DNA of 28,559 nt, taken from a virus. The DNA lies in the IMG/VR virus record IMGVR_UViG_3300035698_021785, positions 1 to 28,559 of that record, one strand, 5' to 3'. Both the position numbers and the translations under genes were made by a program. The notes beneath the pieces were generated by a model. It was not told the DNA's origin. It was given only the letters and a program-made list of their open reading frames with translations, and did no database searches. Below, in pieces: positions 1 through 6,924 of the stretch; within the stretch, counting starts at the first letter, position 1, and every line of letters starts with the position of its first letter.

Positions 1-92
1 AAAGGTTTATCAAAGTCACCAATGTATTTTCCTACATATTGCTCTCTAATTTCCTTCAACTCTTCTACTGTCTTTTCTGCTAATCTTTCCAT
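1..92 (-). CDS. Unknown protein, N-terminal part only (runs off the window)
   Basis: An open frame starts at ATG position 92 and runs off the low-coordinate edge, so only about 30 residues are visible, beginning MERLAEKTVEELKEIREQYV. This part is charged and probably helical. The start lies 4 bases after the stop of the preceding gene, in the tight spacing typical of this window. No family is recognisable from so short a piece. Confidence 0.55.
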   Translation of the reverse strand, partial: MERLAEKTVEELKEIREQYVGKYIGDFDKP

Positions 93-96
93 AATT

Positions 97-339
97 TTAA
101 TTTTTGGGTACTTTCCACATTCCGTCTAGCGATAAGTCTTGTAGGGTGTTTGTTATTGATTCACGTATGTTGGCGCACTTTAGACGAATTTGGATTGCAT
201 GCTCCCGACCTTTTCCTTTTTGCCATTCCTTTCCACCCACTGTTACTTCGTATGCAGCACAGTTTGGCTCCTTGATCTCTGCTCGGAACTTATACTCTTT
301 GGTTAAGAATACTTTGAGACGTACTTTGTCCTTAGTCAT
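97..339 (-). CDS. Small unknown phage protein (80 aa)
   Basis: I do not recognise this protein. The frame stays open upstream to an ATG at 399, but I place the start at the ATG at 339 (MTKDKVRLKVFL), because it overlaps the preceding stop by only 8 bases, whereas the longer form would overlap by 68. The product is basic and mixed alpha/beta in appearance, without cysteine clusters, membrane segments or a signal peptide. It is the second-last visible gene of the low-coordinate group that begins near the small terminase gene, so a packaging or structural-module accessory role is possible but not shown. Confidence 0.6.
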   Translation of the reverse strand: MTKDKVRLKVFLTKEYKFRAEIKEPNCAAYEVTVGGKEWQKGKGREHAIQIRLKCANIRESITNTLQDLSLDGMWKVPKN

Positions 340-883
340 TACTTTTTTGCTTTTGGTTGAGTTTTTTGAGGTAATCGACGATATCACTGTTGTAAACATG
401 AGTAATATTCATCGACCTTTTATTTACAAAGTCGCGGAAGCTGTGCAACACTTCCGATGGATCTTGGGGAGTTAGTAAAGGCGCTTTCTGTTTTGTTCTG
501 CTTGCTGCGTACTTGTCTAAACGTTCCTCGAACTCACGCATGAACTGATACTGGTTGACATACGGAGATAACCAAATCCACATCCACTCCATAAATATGG
601 ATTTCAATGGATCGTTTGCAGGGCTGTATGTGTAACCTAATTGCTCGGTACCGTTGTCAATAGATTCCACCCTTGCTTGAATGGAATCTATTGCTCCTCT
701 GTATTTGTGCCTATTGGGGAATAGTGGACTCACTTGCACCTTGGCAGATGTTTCAAGTATATCCACATCCTCTGAAACTGTGATTACTAGTGATACTAAT
801 ACCTCCCTGCCTATCAGTATTCTAATCCGATCTAGTAATCCAAACTTGGTGCGTGTGTCGTTAAATATTTCGAATCCTTTCAT
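332..883 (-). CDS. Unknown phage protein (183 aa)
   Basis: I do not recognise this family. The start at 883 overlaps the stop of the gene before it as ATGA, so translation is probably coupled. The N-terminal part (to about residue 55) alternates hydrophobic and polar residues like a beta-rich domain and includes a short turn at PLFPNRHKY. The middle is rich in tryptophan and aromatic residues (MEWMWIWLSPYVNQYQF). The C-terminus is charged and helical. No membrane segment or signal peptide is evident. It may belong to the head or packaging neighbourhood because the terminase small subunit lies three genes upstream, but that is inference from position only. Confidence 0.65.
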   Translation of the reverse strand: MKGFEIFNDTRTKFGLLDRIRILIGREVLVSLVITVSEDVDILETSAKVQVSPLFPNRHKYRGAIDSIQARVESIDNGTEQLGYTYSPANDPLKSIFMEWMWIWLSPYVNQYQFMREFEERLDKYAASRTKQKAPLLTPQDPSEVLHSFRDFVNKRSMNITHVYNSDIVDYLKKLNQKQKSND

Positions 884-1317
884 AACCTTCCTGTATTGTC
901 TATTTGATAATCTAAGATATTTGCCAATTCCCTAAAATCCTTCTCCAATTCCCTAAAGTACTGCACAGCCCTTTTACCTTGTACCAGAGTTTCCTTAATT
1001 GAATCGGTATTAGTTATGGAATCAATTATGGCGTTGTACTCTCCTAACCTTACAACTAATTGGGCTTCTAATTCTCCTAATGTCCTTCGAGGCTCCTGTG
1101 GGCGTTGTGGTGCTGCTGCGATTGCTTCGGAAACTATATTTTCAGTGGCCTCTAAGCTGTGTTCACCTATACCGACTACTTCTACCCTAAGACTCCGCTC
1201 TCCAAACGTCATAGCCTTATCGTATGCTTCCGCTTCGTTTTTTGAAGGTACCATAGTATTCACCTTTTTAAGTGTCGTCTCCTTAAACTTTATTGCCAAC
1301 GTGACTTCGTGCTTCAT
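880..1317 (-). CDS. Unknown phage protein with helical C-terminus (145 aa)
   Basis: I do not recognise this protein. It starts at 1317 with an ATGA overlap of the preceding stop and ends with another ATGA overlap into the next gene. The first 60 residues look like a small alpha/beta domain (KHEVTLAIKFKETTLKK, SLRVEVVGIGEH). A short proline/alanine linker (AAAPQRPQEPRR) follows. The last 65 residues carry heptad-like hydrophobic spacing and are probably a helical or coiled-coil segment. No catalytic motif is visible. Confidence 0.65.
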   Translation of the reverse strand: MKHEVTLAIKFKETTLKKVNTMVPSKNEAEAYDKAMTFGERSLRVEVVGIGEHSLEATENIVSEAIAAAPQRPQEPRRTLGELEAQLVVRLGEYNAIIDSITNTDSIKETLVQGKRAVQYFRELEKDFRELANILDYQIDNTGRL

Positions 1318-1565
1318 CCTTTTTTTGGTTTTGGCGCATCAACAATTTCAAACCTACAATTGAACTCTAACTCAAGTAGATCCCTCAGCTTTCTGCTCAG
1401 TGAGCTGTTCTTTTGCTGCACACGTTCAAACTCCTTAATAAGAGCGCGATCGGCAATACGCTTGAATCCTGTGTAGACTTTCGCGTGTTTCCAATTGTCT
1501 ATTTTTCTGTATAGGGCTCCATTTACGTTCACCGTGGCGCCTATTAATAAAATTGGTTTTTCCAT
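1314..1565 (-). CDS. Small unknown phage protein (83 aa)
   Basis: I do not recognise this protein. The start at 1565 follows the terminase small subunit stop by 11 bases. The leader (aaaacaactATG) has no Shine-Dalgarno sequence. The N-terminus MEKPILLIGATVNVNGALYR looks beta-rich. The middle is basic and helical, and the C-terminus ends in a lysine/proline tail. It is probably cotranscribed with the terminase gene. Confidence 0.6.
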   Translation of the reverse strand: MEKPILLIGATVNVNGALYRKIDNWKHAKVYTGFKRIADRALIKEFERVQQKNSSLSRKLRDLLELEFNCRFEIVDAPKPKKG

Positions 1566-1576
1566 AGTTGTTTTGG

Positions 1577-2152
1577 TTATGCAGCGTCAGTATCTTTTTC
1601 AAGCTGCTTTTGTGTTATTTCAAATAATAAGCTCTGCGCCTCTTTGGTGAGTTCCTCGATTGGTATGTCTTGTAGGTCATTGTGCAAGTGTTCCACCCTT
1701 CCCGTGTGTTTGTGCAAATGACGCATTTCGTCCACGACACTCCACGTCTCTCGCTGTCTAATACGCAACCAATGGATGGCTGCCTTTGTATCGGACGCCA
1801 CATGTTTGACAACTGTGCGCACTAATTGCAAGTGGGTGTTTTCTCCTGTTTGCTTGTTACGGATATTCGTGTATTCCTTTTCTTCATACTCATACCCTAC
1901 CGCACGTTTGAACAGTGATTTAGATACTTGCATATCTGCCTCCATGCCTCCTCTTTTTCGTGCTGCTGCAAATACAGGAAAATGTCGCATCCAATATTCA
2001 ACAGTCGTAACGTCAACCGAGAAGTACGTGGCAAGCTGCTGGTCCGTAGCTCCTAGCATAGATAGGAGCGTCACTTTCTCAAGCGTACCAAAATCAAAGT
2101 ACCTTTGCGGGCCTGTTTTGTTATGTAATTTGGGTTTCTTTGTCCGTGTCAT
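1577..2152 (-). CDS. Terminase small subunit-like DNA-binding protein
   Basis: Phage terminase small subunits bind the packaging site and regulate the large subunit ATPase/nuclease. Residues 23-60 (TLEKVTLLSMLGATDQQLATYF, then VDVTTVEYWMRHFP) look like the helix-turn-helix of this family. They are followed by the typical run of an RKRGG.EAD segment, an SLFKRAVGYEYEE segment and a KHVASDTKAAIHWLRIRQRETW segment, here broken up to show only the order. The length of 191 aa is normal for the family. No large subunit lies in the window; it would be expected further along the minus strand. The leader before 2152 is AT-rich and lacks a Shine-Dalgarno sequence. The family call rests on motif order, not on a database search. 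Confidence 0.75.
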   Translation of the reverse strand: MTRTKKPKLHNKTGPQRYFDFGTLEKVTLLSMLGATDQQLATYFSVDVTTVEYWMRHFPVFAAARKRGGMEADMQVSKSLFKRAVGYEYEEKEYTNIRNKQTGENTHLQLVRTVVKHVASDTKAAIHWLRIRQRETWSVVDEMRHLHKHTGRVEHLHNDLQDIPIEELTKEAQSLLFEITQKQLEKDTDAA

Positions 2153-2203
2153 ACTCTAAATATACCTATCTTAATTTCTACCATTTCATTTTAAAGTACA
2201 GTA

Positions 2204-2243
2204 AGGGAGGCCCCATTCACCACCAAAATGTACGTGCCTCCCT
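2204..2243. other. Hairpin in the gap upstream of the terminase small subunit gene
   Basis: In the 131-bp gap between 2153 and 2283, GGGAGGC at 2205-2211 pairs with GCCTCCC at 2236-2242, extended by an A-T pair, giving an 8-bp stem with a 24-base loop. On the minus strand the hairpin is followed by TTACTGTACTTT, a poor U-tract. It may be a weak terminator of the upstream small-gene group, a processing site or a packaging signal. The rest of the gap shows nothing else I can name. Confidence 0.45.
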
Positions 2244-2283
2244 ATATTCACCGATCACCCTCCTAAGCAAGCCGGCGAAGTTT

Positions 2284-2601
2284 TCAATTTGTGGACGTGA
2301 GTGTCACGCGACCATCACTCGGTTCTACATCGTCTTCCTTTTGCGTATTAGTAGGCATCCCTACCAACTGCACAGCAAAGTCATTTGTGCCATCTCCAAT
2401 TAGCAGTACTAAATTATCTTGATTGGCACGCAGTTTAATCATGTCACACTTTTTATCAACATCCGCTTGCCGCGGGTTCGTTGTCGTGCTGCGTATTGCT
2501 TTTTCTAACTTCGTCGCATCTACCAAAATAGTGCTTCCTTTAATTATGGTAGACAGCACCTTATCATCAATGTAGATCTTCTTACTGAATAAGCGGCTCA
2601 T
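2284..2601 (-). CDS. Unknown phage protein (105 aa)
   Basis: I do not recognise this protein. The ATG at 2601 overlaps the preceding stop as ATGA. The sequence looks like a compact alpha/beta domain (KKIYIDDKVLSTIIKGSTIL, NLVLLIGDGTNDFAVQLVG) followed by a polar acidic C-terminal tail (TQKEDDVEPSDG). No membrane segment is present. A hairpin lies just downstream of its stop, so it may be the last gene of its group. Confidence 0.6.
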   Translation of the reverse strand: MSRLFSKKIYIDDKVLSTIIKGSTILVDATKLEKAIRSTTTNPRQADVDKKCDMIKLRANQDNLVLLIGDGTNDFAVQLVGMPTNTQKEDDVEPSDGRVTLTSTN

Positions 2602-2798
2602 TCGATTTCGTCCTGTGTTGGGTCCTGTGCATCCGAAAGTTCTAAAACTTTCCTAATCGCCTCATCGTTCGCGAGCTCTATTGTAGGGAAACCGGGCCTT
2701 TCAAATGTGACGTCATAATCTTTATGCGTACCACGTATGACTGCGGAAAAGGTATTGTCCTCTCTATTCTTTTTGACTGATCCTCTAATATTATCCAT
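2598..2798 (-). CDS. Small unknown phage protein (66 aa)
   Basis: I do not recognise this protein. I place the start at the ATG at 2798 (MDNIRGSVKKNRED) because it overlaps the preceding stop by 8 bases; a longer form from 2840 would overlap by 50. The first half is basic and the C-terminus strongly acidic (LSDAQDPTQDEIE). It ends in an ATGA overlap with the next gene, so the two are probably translated together. Confidence 0.55.
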   Translation of the reverse strand: MDNIRGSVKKNREDNTFSAVIRGTHKDYDVTFERPGFPTIELANDEAIRKVLELSDAQDPTQDEIE

Positions 2799-3213
2799 TT
2801 TCGTTTTGGGTTTGATTTGTAAAATTTTCTTCTGTCTCAACTGTCGCTCTTGCTGCGTATTCCATAGCTATTGCCATCGCATAATCGCACACAGTTTTGG
2901 CAATCTTCCGCTGTTCCGCGCCATCGGTACGGGAAAGAACTGAAGCACTATCTGTCACGACACGTCCGGAGATGCTAACAACTAAGTCGCGCATCAAATT
3001 AATGAAAAAATCGTCCTCCTTCTGCTTTCTTTTTTGAAGTATGTCGTCCATGTACATTACCTCTGGAGGATCACCCCCATTCAAATAGTGGACTAACTGT
3101 GCAGCCTCTTCCTGTCTTACAACTGTACGAAAGTGGTGCCATATTCCTTTTGAGTCCATAGCCCCTACAGCCCATTCGTTGGGGCTTCCAAGCTGTTTAG
3201 TAGTGTAGTACAT
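2791..3213 (-). CDS. Unknown phage protein (140 aa)
   Basis: I do not recognise this protein. It starts at 3213, 17 bases inside the end of the 37-residue gene upstream. The N-terminal 35 residues (QLGSPNEWAVGAMDSKGIWH) look beta-rich. The remainder is helical, with an alanine-rich stretch near the end (VCDYAMAIAMEYAARATVET). It belongs to the group of small genes that follows the promoter at about 3500. Confidence 0.6.
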   Translation of the reverse strand: MYYTTKQLGSPNEWAVGAMDSKGIWHHFRTVVRQEEAAQLVHYLNGGDPPEVMYMDDILQKRKQKEDDFFINLMRDLVVSISGRVVTDSASVLSRTDGAEQRKIAKTVCDYAMAIAMEYAARATVETEENFTNQTQNENG

Positions 3214-3310
3214 CTTCCTTTGAGTTAGTTTCCTTTGCTTCTTTTCGTTTCTTTAACCATGTCCCAATTAGGGCGGCGATAAATATCCATTCAATGCAAG
3301 CTTCTTCCAT
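3197..3310 (-). CDS. Very small probable membrane protein (37 aa)
   Basis: A short frame, MEEACIEWIFIAALIGTWLK and onward, has one hydrophobic segment at about residues 6-19 followed by a strongly basic, then polar tail. That fits a single-pass inner-membrane peptide with the positive side inside. It starts 2 bases after the stop of the gene before it and overlaps the next gene by 17 bases, matching the tight packing here. The function is unknown. Confidence 0.5.
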   Translation of the reverse strand: MEEACIEWIFIAALIGTWLKKRKEAKETNSKEDVLHY

Positions 3311-3311
3311 G

Positions 3312-3476
3312 TTACTTTCTTTTCGTGTCTTGGCGGCGCCATCCGGAAACAGTTACAACCTTTCCAAAATGCTTATTAGCTGCATATAGAACGTGACTCA
3401 TCTTAATGTCTTTGAACTCCTTATTGAATTCCGTTATACACACTCCTTGGGAGGTAACAATCCTTACTCGTTCCAT
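3312..3476 (-). CDS. Small unknown protein (54 aa), first gene after a promoter
   Basis: The frame starts at the ATG at 3476 (MERVRIVTSQGVCITEFNKE) and ends at 3312. It looks beta-rich at the N-terminus and basic at the C-terminus. It is the first gene after the promoter at 3497-3526. The leader TAAACAAACACAAATA before the ATG is A-rich and has no Shine-Dalgarno sequence. The family is unknown. Confidence 0.5.
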   Translation of the reverse strand: MERVRIVTSQGVCITEFNKEFKDIKMSHVLYAANKHFGKVVTVSGWRRQDTKRK

Positions 3477-3496
3477 TATTTGTGTTTGTTTAGAAT

Positions 3497-3526
3497 ATTA
3501 TACGGCGCACCGTTATGAAACGTCAA
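3497..3526 (-). promoter_or_regulatory. Sigma70-like promoter for the terminase-side small genes
   Basis: On the minus strand TTGACG (3526-3521) is followed after 18 bases by TATAAT (3502-3497). The -35 lies immediately after the stop codon of the SbcC C-terminal gene, and the predicted start of transcription lies about 15 bases before the ATG at 3476. The elements match the bacterial housekeeping sigma consensus at 5/6 and 6/6 positions. Confidence 0.7.
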
Positions 3527-3528
3527 GC

Positions 3529-4149
3529 CTATTGTGATTTTAATTTGGTGACACCTTTTCGGATTCTGCTTTCAAATAGCATGTCCGTAGATTCTACAGT
3601 TGCTTCACGACTGACACGCTCATCACTCACCATAATAATTTGTAGGCCTAAATTCTTACTTACTTGGTGCAACATTTGCAGCATTTTCTTATTCGTCTCC
3701 TCTCCCTTTAAATGCTTGAACGGCTCATCCAAAATAAGTAGATGTCTACTTTGTGGCCGCTGCATGCTCCAACTAGCTACACGCAGGGCAAAGGACGCGA
3801 CGTCCACAGCACCACCACCACCATTGAACGGGTGGATGTTGATTCCATCCCTTCCGAAAGTGATATCACATTCTGTCTTATTCCTGCGCTCCACAAATTC
3901 AATATTCAATTCGTAGGGATCATCCAAAACAGACTCTAATGCCATCGACGTAATCTCACTAATATTGTACGAGATTTGCTGCTGAGTTTTCAGCCCTACT
4001 TGCTTTACAAATTCAATTGCCTTTTCGTGAAACCGAACCTCCTTAGTCAAGTCTTTTTCCTGCGCTTGCAGCTTCTCGATCTGTGCAGTAAGTGCAGCAG
4101 CTTTGCCTTTTAACTGCTCAACCTTATTCCTGTAATCCCTCGAAATCAT
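3529..4149 (-). CDS. SbcC/Rad50-type ATPase, C-terminal part
   Basis: This is the C-terminal half of a Rad50/SbcC-like ATPase (T4 gp46 class) that works with an SbcD/Mre11 nuclease on DNA ends. Residues 1-60 are coiled coil. An ABC signature-like segment NGGGGAVDVASFALR follows at about 110, and Walker B HLLILDEPF at about 140. There is no Walker A; that motif is in the separate gene at 5240-6292. At 206 aa it is a fragment by family standards, but the repeated clean start/stop overlaps suggest separately translated subunits and not decay. The start at 4149 lies 26 bases inside the coiled-coil gene upstream. Confidence 0.85.
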   Translation of the reverse strand: MISRDYRNKVEQLKGKAAALTAQIEKLQAQEKDLTKEVRFHEKAIEFVKQVGLKTQQQISYNISEITSMALESVLDDPYELNIEFVERRNKTECDITFGRDGINIHPFNGGGGAVDVASFALRVASWSMQRPQSRHLLILDEPFKHLKGEETNKKMLQMLHQVSKNLGLQIIMVSDERVSREATVESTDMLFESRIRKGVTKLKSQ

Positions 4150-4372
4150 AATCCTCTTCTAGTTGTGCGACAATTACTTTTTCCTGTTCCTCCAATTCTT
4201 GCAATTCATCGTCAAGAATTTCGAGACGTTTTTCTGCTGCTTCACCAATGTCGCAACCATACTCTTCCAAAAGTGTTTTTAACAGTGCTTTCTTTTGACC
4301 TTTCAATTCAGCCAGTGATTGTTCTGCTTGGGATACTTGCTCTTTGAGCTTCAATAATGTTTTACTTTCCAT
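4124..4372 (-). CDS. Short coiled-coil protein between SbcD and the SbcC C-terminal part
   Basis: This 82-residue protein is almost entirely charged heptad repeat (KLKEQVSQAEQSLAELKGQK near the start, LDDELQELEEQEKVIVAQL near the end) with a short break at EEYGCDIGEAAEK. It starts 11 bases inside the sbcD end and overlaps the SbcC C-terminal gene by 26 bases. Its position suggests a detached piece of the Rad50 coiled-coil arm, or a small accessory subunit of the same complex. Similar small coiled-coil genes occur beside SbcC-like genes in other phages, as far as I recall. The exact role is inferred. Confidence 0.65.
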   Translation of the reverse strand: MESKTLLKLKEQVSQAEQSLAELKGQKKALLKTLLEEYGCDIGEAAEKRLEILDDELQELEEQEKVIVAQLEEDYDFEGLQE

Positions 4373-5243
4373 CTTGGTCTAGTGCTTCGTAGATTAATTT
4401 CTTTACTTGTTTTTTCACTTTTTGCGCTTGCAGGGCCCGATCTATATTCTCCTCGAACGACACAGCCACTTCCCAGTCTTCGCTCAAACGGCTGACAAAA
4501 GCGGAGATCCGTTGCTCTCTTGCATTCTTTTGCTCTAGATGTTCTCTACTAACAGATTCGGGATTGAATGCAAGATAGTGGGGCTCTACTGTGTTTGTAT
4601 TCGCATAGTACAACCATACTCGAGGTTTATGGTTGATATAGCTCGCGTCTTGCCTAGTAAGACATCCACAGTTCAATACCATACGCCCTTTGTACTGCAC
4701 AACGAATGGGCGGTGGTGGTCTCCGGTTACTACTAGATCAAAACTATCAAAGTCATGCAGCAGCTGGCCCGCTGTAATCTCATCGCATTCCGGCCACGGT
4801 ATTTTCTTACCGTCCCATACAAATTTATGCCACACACCAATTTTCCTATTACCAAGCATGACGACACCGGGGGATTTTTCACCCCAAGACCCATCTATTA
4901 TTTTGACAATTCCCGCAGTCTCTAAGGCATGTATTCCCGATTTGTACGATAGGTCCATGTTATGCTGAGGCAAATCGTGTTGTCCGAATATAGTAGACAT
5001 TTGCTTAGGCAGACGTCGCATTGCTTCACTAAGCAAGTAGGGACTAGGCTTCCAATGATGGAATAAATCACCTGCATGTATGACGGGCCAGTTATATTTC
5101 CTTTGGAGTTTTGCAATCTGATCTATCTTGTGCCACTGTGCAGTCCAAAAATCATCCGTACGGCAGGCAGGTACGTCTTCCCGCAAATGCCAGTCCGATC
5201 CAAAAATTGCTGTGGGTGTGTTAACAGGTGTTCTCCTTTTCAT
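4362..5243 (-). CDS. sbcD: SbcD/Mre11-type nuclease (T4 gp47-like)
   Basis: This is a calcineurin-fold metallophosphoesterase that cuts DNA ends with the SbcC/Rad50 ATPase. The metal-binding motifs appear in order: FGSDWHLR (D-x-H) at about residue 14, HAGDLFHHW at about 55, FGQHDL (the GNHD position) at about 86, and TGDHHRPF at about 173. The length of 293 aa is close to T4 gp47. The start at 5243 overlaps the stop of the SbcC N-terminal gene as ATGA. The gene sits between the two ATPase halves of its partner, so stoichiometric coupled translation is likely. Confidence 0.9.
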   Translation of the reverse strand: MKRRTPVNTPTAIFGSDWHLREDVPACRTDDFWTAQWHKIDQIAKLQRKYNWPVIHAGDLFHHWKPSPYLLSEAMRRLPKQMSTIFGQHDLPQHNMDLSYKSGIHALETAGIVKIIDGSWGEKSPGVVMLGNRKIGVWHKFVWDGKKIPWPECDEITAGQLLHDFDSFDLVVTGDHHRPFVVQYKGRMVLNCGCLTRQDASYINHKPRVWLYYANTNTVEPHYLAFNPESVSREHLEQKNAREQRISAFVSRLSEDWEVAVSFEENIDRALQAQKVKKQVKKLIYEALDQDGK

Positions 5244-6292
5244 CGTTTTACTTTTTGATCACACAATGGACAGACATCGGGGAAGGCTTTCGCATACTCT
5301 TTTTGAAGTTTGTGCAGCTTTGTTTCTTGTAGCACCATCGCCTCCTTTGTCCGGTGCAACTTAGTCGCAGTCTCGAAAAGCTTTGCCTCCTCGACTAACA
5401 TTTTCGTTCGTTGGATATGGACGAGATCTAGTCGTGCAATAACAGGTTTCGCATTCACAATCTGTGTGAATTCAACTTCCTCAGATCGCACCAATTCCAA
5501 CTTCCCAATACTTAGTTTGAGCCCTTTGACATCCTTCCTCAAAACAGCTTGGGCATCTATTATTTTTTCTAAGTTGGTTAAGACTTCACGTAACTGTACC
5601 ACCTCCAAAAGTTCACCACATTCTTCCTCTATTGAAGTCAACTTTTGAAAAATGGTTTTGATATCGTTTTCTTCCTTTTCTAGGTCGGATTTGGTAGTTG
5701 CTAATTTTTCCAGCTTTACAACGTGCGATTCGTAGCTTCTAAGACACTCAAATCGTTTCGCTTGTACTAGTATTTCCTGCATGGAAAGAGTGGCAAATTG
5801 GGTTTTTGCCTGTAGTCTACGCACCTCGGAAGTAAGGTGTTTTAGACTACTGTCAATCTTGTCTAAATGTGCAACTTGATTGAAGTGCTGTGCAATTTCG
5901 CCCGAGGATTTGCTCAATAAAAAATGGGGTTCAAATTGCTCTTGCACATTCACTGAATCCATGTTCAATACTTTCAAAATCTCCTCAGGGACTTTTGTAC
6001 CAAATCCTTCGAACACATCATCTTCATTAAGGAGGTATACGTTCTTTTTGTCATCCTTAATACGTGACACCACTGTTCCATTTTGCAGTACTAAGTCCAC
6101 CCTAGTTTCGCCTCCCCAATTACTCCGAAAGGAATCACCGGAAGGGCGGTTTTGGAGTACCCATTTAACTGCTCTGATCACTGCGGACTTTCCGGAGTCT
6201 GTCGCACCCACAATCACATTCACACCATTATCTAATTCAATATAGGTGTCTTTATGGGATAGGAAATTCTTAATGTGTACAGCGTGTATCAT
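5240..6292 (-). CDS. SbcC/Rad50-type ATPase, N-terminal part ending in the zinc hook
   Basis: Residues 1-150 form the N-terminal ATPase lobe, with Walker A GATDSGKS at 29-36. A long coiled coil follows from about 150 to 335. The protein stops at residue 350 directly after CPLC (C341, C344), the Rad50 zinc-hook motif that joins two coiled-coil arms through zinc. In ordinary SbcC the chain continues back to a C-terminal ATPase lobe; here that lobe is encoded separately at 3529-4149. Starts and stops on both sides are ATGA overlaps. The split therefore falls at the hook and looks like a stable gene arrangement. Confidence 0.88.
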   Translation of the reverse strand: MIHAVHIKNFLSHKDTYIELDNGVNVIVGATDSGKSAVIRAVKWVLQNRPSGDSFRSNWGGETRVDLVLQNGTVVSRIKDDKKNVYLLNEDDVFEGFGTKVPEEILKVLNMDSVNVQEQFEPHFLLSKSSGEIAQHFNQVAHLDKIDSSLKHLTSEVRRLQAKTQFATLSMQEILVQAKRFECLRSYESHVVKLEKLATTKSDLEKEENDIKTIFQKLTSIEEECGELLEVVQLREVLTNLEKIIDAQAVLRKDVKGLKLSIGKLELVRSEEVEFTQIVNAKPVIARLDLVHIQRTKMLVEEAKLFETATKLHRTKEAMVLQETKLHKLQKEYAKAFPDVCPLCDQKVKR

Positions 6293-6924
6293 ATTTCCTT
6301 AGCGTTGACGGGCAGGTAGTCGAAACTACTTGCAACCATTTTGATTCCGTTTGACTGCTGTGAAGCTACATGGTAAACAGCTAAAGAGTCCGCGATAGCT
6401 TCATCCTTGTATCCAATGTTCTTCCACGGCACATTATACAAGTCATCGATCAAACTAATCATTTCCTTTTTCCCTAAACTCCGTTTTCCGGAGACGGCTA
6501 GTTTACACTCTCCTTCCGAGTACCACTCCAATGCCGTTAGTGTGTGATTGGAAATCGTTTGCAGCATTGCCACAACACCTCCCAGCGACTTTGCTGCTAC
6601 TGCATTTTGTGATCCGTGTGGTTGCTCGCTGACTATCAATTTCACGTTGTGCATTTTAATTAGGTACCACAACTTCAAATCTATTTCAGTAATCCTACGC
6701 ACGTAATCATCACCTTTCCTAATTCGCAACACTTTCGCGGAGGGTGCTGTTTTAATTGCACCACATTGGACGATCTCTCCTACAGGTGTCAACACTACAT
6801 ATCCAAACGCAGTTAAACTAGGATCCAGTGCAAGTACAGAACCATACTGGGCCGATGGGTTTGGAGGACGTGTAGGAAGTGGCTCTAACTTCAGCCCCTC
6901 GGAAGGTTTTCGTTTCCTCTTCAT
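6289..6924 (-). CDS. RuvC-like Holliday junction resolvase
   Basis: RuvC-family enzymes cut Holliday junctions with an RNase H fold and four acidic residues. Here VLALDPSLTAFGYVV (first Asp at about residue 33), LIVSEQPHGS (Glu at about 101) and GYKDEAIADSLAVYH near 175 supply the expected acidic positions. The KKEM segment before them resembles the region ahead of the last acidic pair. The length of 211 aa is slightly above bacterial RuvC, with a basic N-terminal extension (MKRKRK). It is coupled by ATGA overlaps to the RecA-like gene before it and the SbcC part after it. Confidence 0.8.
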   Translation of the reverse strand: MKRKRKPSEGLKLEPLPTRPPNPSAQYGSVLALDPSLTAFGYVVLTPVGEIVQCGAIKTAPSAKVLRIRKGDDYVRRITEIDLKLWYLIKMHNVKLIVSEQPHGSQNAVAAKSLGGVVAMLQTISNHTLTALEWYSEGECKLAVSGKRSLGKKEMISLIDDLYNVPWKNIGYKDEAIADSLAVYHVASQQSNGIKMVASSFDYLPVNAKEI

